From contig JACQHO010000242.1 in NCBI GenBank assembly GCA_016198945.1, positions 1-5,051 of the forward strand: a DNA stretch of 5,051 nt. The letters run 5' to 3'. This stretch comes from Nitrospirota bacterium (lineage in GTDB: Bacteria; Nitrospirota; Nitrospiria; JACQBZ01). Positions 1-4,221 of this stretch are shown here, one piece after another. Under the pieces are notes generated by a model that did no database searches, was not told where the DNA came from, and was given only the letters and a program-made list of their open reading frames with translations. Within the stretch, counting starts at the first letter, position 1. Every line of letters starts with the position of its first letter. Both the position numbers and the translations under genes were made by a program.

Positions 1-300
1 CTGTCGGCTGGCGGTGCCCATGGCCTGCCGGATCCTCTCCGTGCTGAGATCTTTTTTCTTTCCCAGTCCGACGAGAAGCACCCGTTTGGCCGGTGTCTCG
101 CCCCGGAGATGCAGCATCAGAACCTGGTTCCGTTTTCCAGCGAACTCGCCGCTGGCGATGACGCCGCGGATCTGGCCTCCGAGCGCCCGGTCTACGGCTG
201 CGGTTTCCTCGGGAAGCGATTTTTCGCTTTCATAGTGACTGAGCACGACTGCTTCGGCCGTCTCTTCTTCGATCTTGCCTTTTTTGATCTTTACATCCAT
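1..300 (-). CDS. pepA: Leucyl (cytosol) aminopeptidase PepA, M17 family, N-terminal 100 residues (gene leaves the window)
   Basis: The visible part is the N-terminal regulatory/macro-like domain of the M17 leucine aminopeptidases, cytosolic two-metal enzymes that remove N-terminal residues from peptides. The frame is open from ATG at 300 to the window edge with no stop. Recognisable family features are the ALGGQIRGVIASGEF segment followed by GKRNQVLML, and the KRVLLVGLGKKKDLS strand leading to the helix with RIRQAMGTA. This matches the usual pattern of this domain (GEF.GK..Q, then RVLLVGLGK, then R+A.G.A). The metal-binding catalytic domain lies beyond base 1 and cannot be checked. ATG 300 fits the family's normal start, and a GGGGG purine run lies about 11 bases upstream. 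The preceding unknown gene ends 37 bp upstream, so the two are probably cotranscribed. PepA homologues can also bind DNA in some bacteria, but nothing here tests that. Confidence 0.87.
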   Translation of the reverse strand, partial: MDVKIKKGKIEEETAEAVVLSHYESEKSLPEETAAVDRALGGQIRGVIASGEFAGKRNQVLMLHLRGETPAKRVLLVGLGKKKDLSTERIRQAMGTASRQ

Positions 301-337
301 GGACCGTCCAACCCCCTTTTCCCGCTGTGTCTGCGCG

Positions 338-793
338 CTACAGGCGCCGTACATCCTCAACCGATAGGGTCACCACGAAAATTTTTGTATTATTCCCCTC
401 CGGATCGGCCGGATAGATAAAAAAACCTTTGAGATTAGGATCCTTGGCGGTAAGAAAACCGTCCTTCCACGGCAATTCTCCCTTGATAAAGCCGCACAGA
501 ATCTCGCCGTCCTTGAACCGCACCATGATTCGCTTGCCTTTGCTTTCGACGGATCGAAAGTATCGCTTTTTCTTATATTGCCGGTTCCCGGCCAGGGAGC
601 GGACGTAATAAATCGCCTTCAAATCCGAAACCTTCACCTCAACCGGCGCATGGGCCGGACCTGATTCGAGCTGCAGATGCACCGTGACGGCCGTGGGGGT
701 GAAGTCCGTGAGCAAACCCTTGAGGAGCTTTCCGCCGCGGACATGAAGCACCGCCTGATCGCCGGTCATGGATGGACGCCCCGGTTTTTGCAT
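338..793 (-). CDS. Conserved-looking protein of unknown function with two beta-barrel-like repeats (DUF6982-like by memory)
   Basis: This is a 151-residue soluble protein with no signal peptide or membrane segment. It appears to contain two related beta-rich halves. Residues about 14-64 begin VLHVRGGKLLKGLL and end in a hydrophobic VSDLKAIYYV strand. Residues about 88-151 begin IMVRFKDGEILCGFI and end KIFVVTLSVEDVRRL. The second half carries a GFFIYPADPEGNNTKIFV stretch that I associate with small proteins annotated DUF6982 in Nitrospirota and Desulfobacterota; that family name is from memory and unverified. A basic linker rich in Lys and Arg (about 70-88) joins the halves. Its ATG shares the A of the queE stop codon (TGATG), which suggests translational coupling and favours this start over the internal ATG at 769. 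pepA begins 37 bp downstream. Function is unknown; ligand or nucleic-acid binding by the barrels would only be a guess. Confidence 0.82.
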   Translation of the reverse strand: MQKPGRPSMTGDQAVLHVRGGKLLKGLLTDFTPTAVTVHLQLESGPAHAPVEVKVSDLKAIYYVRSLAGNRQYKKKRYFRSVESKGKRIMVRFKDGEILCGFIKGELPWKDGFLTAKDPNLKGFFIYPADPEGNNTKIFVVTLSVEDVRRL

Positions 794-1428
794 CAGACGC
801 CCCGGGTCTCCGGATGCCAGATGTATTTATGAATCTGAAGCTGGAGATGAACCGGTCGGCCGTCTTCTAAAATCCAGTCGGCCAGCAGGCGGGGATCCAA
901 CGCGCCGAAAACCGGCGAAAAAAGAACAACGCCCCGGGTTAAAGAGGGATACCGGTCCAGAATCTCGACCGCCCAGTCGTAATCGGCGCGATCCCGGATC
1001 ACGAACTTGACCTGGTCGGACGGCTTGAGCGCCGCAAGGTTGTCCCATCGCATCGCCCCGGACATCCCGCTTCCCGGACATTTGATATCCATGATGACGA
1101 CCGCCCTCGGATCCATCCGTCGGATATCGAGGCTTCCGCTGGTCTCGATCAAAACGGTGTGTCCGCCGTCCAGGAGTCGGGTCACCAGTCGCGGCGCTTC
1201 CTTTTGGAGAAGCGGCTCTCCGCCGGTGAGCTCCACCAGCCGGCAGGAATGGCTCTCGACCTGGGCCAGGATCGTCTCAATCGTCATCTCCCGGCCTTCC
1301 TCAAAGGCATGGGTCGTGTCGCACCATTCGCAACGAAGGTTGCAACCGGTCGTCCGGATAAAAACACAGGGACGGCCGGCAAAGGTGGATTCACCCTGGA
1401 TGCTTTTATAAATCTCGTTGATTTTCAT
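793..1428 (-). CDS. queE: 7-carboxy-7-deazaguanine synthase QueE (radical SAM)
   Basis: QueE is the radical S-adenosylmethionine enzyme that contracts 6-carboxytetrahydropterin to 7-carboxy-7-deazaguanine, a step toward preQ0 and tRNA queuosine. Counting from the ATG at 1428 the protein has 211 residues, a normal length. It starts MKINEIYKSIQGESTFAG, the typical N-terminus containing the substrate-binding QGE motif. The cluster motif CNLRCEWCDT follows (cysteines 29, 33 and 36), the CxxxCxxC ligand set of the 4Fe-4S cluster. ELTGGEPLLQ gives the SAM-binding GGEP motif, and the C-terminal HLQLQIHKYIWHPETRGV is also QueE-like. An in-frame TTG lies two codons further upstream at 1434, but ATG 1428 matches family starts. 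No strong ribosome binding site is visible. It lies 41 bp after a small basic ORF and overlaps the next gene by one base. No other queuosine gene (queC, queD, queF) is in the window. Confidence 0.95.
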   Translation of the reverse strand: MKINEIYKSIQGESTFAGRPCVFIRTTGCNLRCEWCDTTHAFEEGREMTIETILAQVESHSCRLVELTGGEPLLQKEAPRLVTRLLDGGHTVLIETSGSLDIRRMDPRAVVIMDIKCPGSGMSGAMRWDNLAALKPSDQVKFVIRDRADYDWAVEILDRYPSLTRGVVLFSPVFGALDPRLLADWILEDGRPVHLQLQIHKYIWHPETRGV

Positions 1429-1459
1429 GAACAACGTTTATAGACCGCACCACCGGAGG

Positions 1460-1482
1460 GGGGCAGACTTCAAATCTGTCCC
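1460..1482. repeat. Near-perfect hairpin with tRNA-Sec-like anticodon arm, spanning a stop codon
   Basis: Eight base pairs (1460-1467 with 1475-1482, one of them G-T) enclose the seven-base loop CTTCAAA. On the plus strand this is exactly the loop of a selenocysteine tRNA anticodon arm (UCA anticodon). On the minus strand the loop holds the TGA stop of the small basic gene. No T-run follows on the minus strand, so it is not a standard intrinsic terminator. It sits between the small gene and queE and could be a transcript-end, attenuation or mobile-repeat palindrome. The rest of a tRNA does not fold around it. Confidence 0.6.
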
Positions 1483-1673
1483 ACGCCAAAGTCCGGATAT
1501 TCATCCGGTCGGTCTTCAACTCGACGGAACAATTCCCGCCGGTCTTTATGCCGCCGCTGAAATCTGCGACGCTCCAGGTCGAAAAACAGATCTGCGGCCT
1601 TTTTCCGCCGGGATGGACCGTACCCACGGGCGTCTTGTCGTCTGTGAAGTTGTCGCTTCTGGATAATCGGCAT
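1470..1673 (-). CDS. Small, highly basic hypothetical protein
   Basis: I do not recognise this 67-residue protein. It is very rich in arginine and lysine, with clusters such as RRKKAADLFFDLERRRFQ and RRHKDRRELFRR, then a shorter acidic and aromatic tail (DEYPDFGVGQI). It has no membrane segment, cysteine pairs or obvious catalytic motif. The charge would suit nucleic-acid or ribosome contact, but that is inference. ATG 1673 is chosen because GGAGGAGG lies just ahead of it (core GGAGG to ATG is 5 bases) and a promoter with TTGATT/CATAAT boxes lies just upstream. Longer starts in the same frame (TTG 1721, ATG 1694) fall inside those promoter boxes. It is followed 41 bp later by queE and is probably the first gene of that transcript. 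Overlapping frames are also open here, so it could still be spurious; conservation would decide. Confidence 0.5.
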   Translation of the reverse strand: MPIIQKRQLHRRQDARGYGPSRRKKAADLFFDLERRRFQRRHKDRRELFRRVEDRPDEYPDFGVGQI

Positions 1674-1675
1674 GG

Positions 1676-1683
1676 CCTCCTCC
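1676..1683 (-). promoter_or_regulatory. Strong ribosome binding site of the small basic gene
   Basis: GGAGGAGG on the minus strand precedes ATG 1673, with 5 bases between the core GGAGG and the start codon. It is the best Shine-Dalgarno sequence in the left half of the window and decides the start of the 67-residue ORF. Confidence 0.6.
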
Positions 1684-1692
1684 ACCGATGCC

Positions 1693-1721
1693 ATTATGCC
1701 AATTGACCTGTTGTAAATCAA
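1693..1721 (-). promoter_or_regulatory. Sigma-70-type promoter candidate for the small gene / queE transcript
   Basis: On the minus strand TTGATT (1721-1716, four of six consensus bases) and CATAAT (1698-1693, five of six) are separated by exactly 17 bases. The predicted transcript start near 1686 would give a leader of about a dozen bases containing the GGAGGAGG ribosome binding site. No other promoter candidate was seen ahead of queE. Confidence 0.5.
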
Positions 1722-1808
1722 GGGAAAAAGCGCTCCGGGAGAGGAGCGGAATCCGGTCGGCTATGAAGAAGGCATCCGGAAGGGGTTGACGGTATGCGTT
1801 GCAAAACA

Positions 1809-1867
1809 ATTTACGATTTACTATTCACGATTCACCAAATTTCCCGTAAATGCCGTAAATCGTAAAT
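1809..1867. repeat. 13-bp inverted repeat cluster built on the word TTTACGATTTAC
   Basis: ATTTACGATTTAC at 1809-1821 is perfectly inverted as GTAAATCGTAAAT at 1855-1867. Within each arm a TTTAC unit is repeated. A decayed direct copy, ATTCACGATTCAC, starts at 1823. The word AAATTTCCC at 1837-1845 occurs again at 1881-1889. The loop of 33 bases is long for a terminator. The AT-rich composition stands out from the GC-rich flanks. Confidence 0.7.
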
Positions 1868-1879
1868 GGTAAAACGGTC

Positions 1880-1900
1880 AAAATTTCCCTGGCGGGAAAT
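1880..1900 (-). terminator. Weak intrinsic terminator candidate for tRNA-Leu
   Basis: On the minus strand ATTTCCC, a four-base loop GCCA and GGGAAAT form a perfect 7-bp hairpin (1883-1900), directly followed by three further T residues. It lies about 95 bases after the end of the tRNA. The stem has only three GC pairs and the T-run is short, so it may instead belong to the neighbouring repeat cluster. Confidence 0.4.
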
Positions 1901-1909
1901 AAGTCGGTT

Positions 1910-1933
1910 CGCGGCTCCGCCTTGGGAGGCGCG
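1910..1933. repeat. GC-rich hairpin between tRNA and AT-rich repeats
   Basis: CGCG, one G-G mismatch, then CTCC pairs with GGAG, one G and CGCG across a six-base loop. On the minus strand it lies ten bases ahead of the weaker hairpin at 1883-1900. It could aid termination or tRNA 3' processing; no T-run follows it directly. Confidence 0.5.
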
Positions 1934-1995
1934 GGGTCCGGGGGCATGTGAGAACCTTCGCCCCTTCTTCGCCGCAGCGGCCCCCCCGATATAAT

Positions 1996-2079
1996 TGGTG
2001 CCGAAGGGGGGAGTTGAACCCCCACGGGTTGCCCCACACGCCCCTCAAACGTGCGCGTCTACCGTTCCGCCACTTCGGC
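1996..2079 (-). tRNA. tRNA-Leu (anticodon GAG)
   Basis: An 84-base class II tRNA with all arms visible. The acceptor stem GCCGAAG pairs fully with CTTCGGC (7 bp), then comes discriminator A and an encoded CCA (1998-1996). The D arm has GCG and CGC around a loop containing GG. The anticodon stem CACGT pairs with GCGTG, including one G-U pair, around loop TTGAGGG, so the anticodon is GAG (2046-2044), reading CUC/CUU leucine codons. A long variable arm (GGGCAACCC) is typical of leucine. The T arm is GGGGG, TTCAACT, CCCCC. The gene has its own consensus promoter just upstream on the same strand. Confidence 0.97.
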
Positions 2080-2101
2080 TCCCAAAATCCGGAGAAGGGC
2101 T

Positions 2102-2130
2102 ATTATAGGAAGCCGCCGTGATGTTGTCAA
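2102..2130 (-). promoter_or_regulatory. Consensus sigma-70 promoter of tRNA-Leu
   Basis: On the minus strand a perfect TTGACA (2130-2125) and a perfect TATAAT (2107-2102) are separated by 17 bases. The predicted start, near 2095, leaves a leader of about 16 bases before the mature tRNA 5' end at 2079. The -35 box begins six bases after the stop codon of the PilZ gene, and no terminator is visible between them. Confidence 0.9.
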
Positions 2131-2136
2131 TCGGTT

Positions 2137-2505
2137 CTATTTATGAGAAAACGCTTCCGTGTCGGCGGACAGTTTCCGGATGCAGTTCTGGATGGCCGTT
2201 TTTTGCTCGGGCGAAAGATCTGTAAATTTGACGCCCATGCCGGGGATGATACGGCTGGTTCCTTTTTTTATGTCATAGGTCCAGACGACCCGCCCCTTGG
2301 CCTGGATGACGGTGTCATTTTCGGAAAGCGTAAAAATGAGCTGGATCTCAGACTGGATGGGAAGGGGATTCTCGGTTTGGATAAACACCCCGCCCGTGCT
2401 GAGATTGGTTACGTAGTTCGAAATGAACATATCACGAGAGGCATAATCAACCCGGATATGGACGTCCAATCGGGGATCTTGCCTATGGTCGCTGCGGCAG
2501 CTCAT
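2137..2505 (-). CDS. PilZ-domain protein (TIGR02266-like), predicted c-di-GMP effector
   Basis: A 122-residue protein that is essentially one PilZ domain. The c-di-GMP contact motifs are present: R8-x-x-x-R12 (RQDPR) near the N-terminus and NLSTGG (N34, S36, G38, G39). Beta strands follow, including GRVVWTYD, and then PGMGVKFTDLSPEQK, the ending characteristic of the PilZ subfamily first described from Myxococcus (TIGR02266, from memory). It has no signal peptide or membrane segment. PilZ proteins change partner binding on c-di-GMP binding to control motility, polysaccharide or adhesion; the target here is unknown. ATG 2505 has the excellent site AGGAGG five bases upstream, overlapping the stop codon of the GGDEF-EAL gene only 9 bp before it. 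Co-expression with that enzyme is therefore very likely, making this a candidate receiver of its signal. Confidence 0.93.
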   Translation of the reverse strand: MSCRSDHRQDPRLDVHIRVDYASRDMFISNYVTNLSTGGVFIQTENPLPIQSEIQLIFTLSENDTVIQAKGRVVWTYDIKKGTSRIIPGMGVKFTDLSPEQKTAIQNCIRKLSADTEAFSHK

Positions 2506-2510
2506 GTCGG

Positions 2511-2517
2511 CCTCCTA
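2511..2517 (-). promoter_or_regulatory. Ribosome binding site of the PilZ gene fused to the upstream stop codon
   Basis: TAGGAGG on the minus strand is both the stop codon of the GGDEF-EAL gene (TAG, 2517-2515) and the Shine-Dalgarno sequence AGGAGG (2516-2511) of the PilZ gene, whose ATG begins 5 bases later. This places a terminating ribosome at the initiation site and favours translational coupling. Confidence 0.85.
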
Positions 2518-4221
2518 CTTCAACCCCCAGGGGGACTCGCCGATCCACCGTGCGAGTTCGGCCGAGGGAATGGGACGGCTCATATAATATCCTTGGGCAG
2601 AATCACAACCCAAGGCCGCCAATCGATTCCAGGTTTCCCGATTTTCAACCCCCTCGGCCACGACCTTGAGGCCCAGATTGTGTCCAAACGCGATGGCGCA
2701 TTTCACAATGGCGGTGTCGCTTTCGTCCGACACCATGTCCATCACAAAGGATTTGTCCACCTTGATCGTATCCACCGGCAGTTTTTTCAAATAACCTAAC
2801 GAGGAATACCCCGTGCCGAAGTCGTCGATGGAAAGGCCGATCCCCAACTGATCCAGGCCCGTCAGGACTTGCAATGCGCGCGTCGGATCGGCCATGATGG
2901 CGCTCTCGGTAATCTCCAGATCCAGTCGATCGGAGGATAACGCGTAGTTCTGAAGCCGCTCGGCCACCTGCCCCGGGAGCTGCAAATCCTGTAAATTGCG
3001 GACCGACAGATTGATCGCCACGCGGATGTCCAACCCTTCTTCGCGCCAGACTTGACACTGTCGCAGAGCGGTGTCAAGCACCCACTGGGTGAGCGGATGA
3101 ATCAAACCCGTCTGCTCCGCCGGGCCGATGAACTGATCGGGCGGGACAAAACCGTATTCCGGATGTTGCCAGCGCACCAGCGCTTCCACGCCGATGATTC
3201 GGCCGGTCAACAGACTGATCTTGGGTTGGTAATGCAGGAATAATTGATTCTGTTCGATCGCCTGGCGCAGTTCCCCCATCAACGCCAATCGGCGAGGGCT
3301 GTGCTGGTCCTGTTCGGGAGCATAGGAGACGTAACCGCTGCCGTTCCGTTTAGCCGCATACATCGCCACATCCGCCCGCTGGATCAAGTTCTCGGAACCG
3401 GTGCCGTGTTCGGGGTAAAGCGCAATTCCAATACTGGCTTCCACATGAATGGGCAGATTGTCAATTGTAAAAGGCGGTTGAAGCGCTTTCAATATCTTCT
3501 GGGCGGTCTCCGCGGCGCCTTCCGCGCCGGTATGCGGCAGCAGGACCGCAAACTCGTCACCCCCGAAACGCGCAACCGTATCCGATCCCCGCAACAGATT
3601 TTGCACGCGAGGTCCAACTTGCTGCAACAGTTGATCTCCCCGATGATGCCCGAGGGTATCGTTGATTTCTTTAAAGCGGTCCAGATCCATCAGGAGAAAC
3701 GCCAGCGGACGGTTCTCCCGCTGTGCGTCCAGAATGGCGCGCTCCAGCCGGTCCCGCAGCAAGGTGCGATTGGGAAGCGCGGTCAGGGAATCATGATAGG
3801 CCAGAAACCGGATCATTTCCTCCGCCTGATCCCGTTCCCTCCGCACCCGCACCTCTCGCAATTCCCGCTCGACAGCCGGGATCAGCCGCGACAGATTGTC
3901 CTTCATAATGTAGTCATGCGCGCCGTCCTTCATGGCGGCCACGGCGTGATCTTCGCCCGCGCTGCCCGAGACAATGATGAACGGCAGGTCGAGTCCGCTG
4001 TTCTTGAGCAGCATTAAGGCGTCCGGAGCGCTGAACGCCGGCATGCGATAGTCACAAATGACGATGTCCCAGGTCTGTTCCACAAGCGCCTTGTTCATCG
4101 CGTCGGACGTATCCACCCGCTCAACCGCCGGGTCGTAGCCGGATCGCTTCAGTTCACGAACAATCAATGCCGCGTCGTCTTCGGAATCTTCAACCATCAA
4201 AACGCGAATCGGAATGCTCAT
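2515..4221 (-). CDS. Response regulator with receiver, GGDEF and EAL domains (bifunctional c-di-GMP enzyme)
   Basis: A 568-residue cytoplasmic protein. Residues 1-120 are a receiver domain with acidic pocket E11/D12, phosphoacceptor D57 in VICDYRMP, S85 and K107, so it should be phosphorylatable. A charged helical linker (about 113-136) leads to a GGDEF domain (137-302) with metal-binding D179 (LLMDLDRFKEIND), the intact GGDEF at 220-224 and the inhibitory RxxD site R211-D214 at the usual five-residue distance. The EAL domain (310-565) retains EALVRW at 346-351, N404, E436, D466/D467 in DDFGTGYSSL, K487, E523 and Q543. By family rules it can both make c-di-GMP from GTP and cleave it to pGpG; which activity dominates cannot be read from sequence. 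ATG 4221 overlaps the end of the kinase-like gene by 32 bp and has GGGAGAGG just upstream. It is the probable partner of that protein and of the PilZ protein downstream. Confidence 0.96.
   Translation of the reverse strand: MSIPIRVLMVEDSEDDAALIVRELKRSGYDPAVERVDTSDAMNKALVEQTWDIVICDYRMPAFSAPDALMLLKNSGLDLPFIIVSGSAGEDHAVAAMKDGAHDYIMKDNLSRLIPAVERELREVRVRRERDQAEEMIRFLAYHDSLTALPNRTLLRDRLERAILDAQRENRPLAFLLMDLDRFKEINDTLGHHRGDQLLQQVGPRVQNLLRGSDTVARFGGDEFAVLLPHTGAEGAAETAQKILKALQPPFTIDNLPIHVEASIGIALYPEHGTGSENLIQRADVAMYAAKRNGSGYVSYAPEQDQHSPRRLALMGELRQAIEQNQLFLHYQPKISLLTGRIIGVEALVRWQHPEYGFVPPDQFIGPAEQTGLIHPLTQWVLDTALRQCQVWREEGLDIRVAINLSVRNLQDLQLPGQVAERLQNYALSSDRLDLEITESAIMADPTRALQVLTGLDQLGIGLSIDDFGTGYSSLGYLKKLPVDTIKVDKSFVMDMVSDESDTAIVKCAIAFGHNLGLKVVAEGVENRETWNRLAALGCDSAQGYYMSRPIPSAELARWIGESPWGLK

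Larger units (their letters stand above)
1722..1995. other. Intergenic stretch without a convincing gene, rich in hairpins and repeats
   Basis: No open frame here looks like a protein. One open reading on the minus strand (from a TTG near 1809) overlaps the better-supported small basic gene and lacks a ribosome binding site. The stretch holds an AT-rich inverted repeat cluster (1809-1867), a 7-bp hairpin (1883-1900), a GC-rich hairpin (1910-1933) and C- and G-rich runs next to the tRNA end. Confidence 0.6.

Noticed and set aside
1429..1434. TTG at 1434 as the queE start
   Set aside because: It adds only two residues; the ATG at 1428 gives the standard family N-terminus MKINEIYKSIQGE.
1429..1470. 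A preQ1 riboswitch ahead of queE
   Set aside because: A TATAAAC tract after a C-rich run on the minus strand is superficially similar, but the pairing stem and the conserved A-rich tail of class I preQ1 aptamers are not there.
1434..1530. A selenocysteine tRNA gene on the plus strand around the CTTCAAA loop
   Set aside because: The anticodon arm is good, but the expected 8-bp acceptor stem (about 1436-1443) has no partner downstream, the D stem pairs poorly, and the T-loop candidate TTCAACT has a mismatched stem. No CCA end is in place.
1406..1627. Alternative minus-strand frame overlapping the small basic gene and queE start
   Set aside because: It has no ribosome binding site comparable to GGAGGAGG, runs into the queE coding region, and shows no domain; the neighbouring frame with promoter and ribosome site is better supported.
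1546..1809. Minus-strand frame starting at a TTG in the repeat cluster
   Set aside because: It begins in the AT-rich repeats, has no ribosome site and overlaps the better candidate.
2143..2799. Plus-strand open frame of 218 codons
   Set aside because: It is antisense to the PilZ gene and the end of the EAL domain, with no recognisable motif; the minus-strand genes explain the openness.
3244..4017. Long plus-strand open frame (257 codons)
   Set aside because: It lies entirely inside the well-supported GGDEF-EAL gene on the other strand; the protein has no recognisable domain and is a shadow of the codon bias of the real gene.
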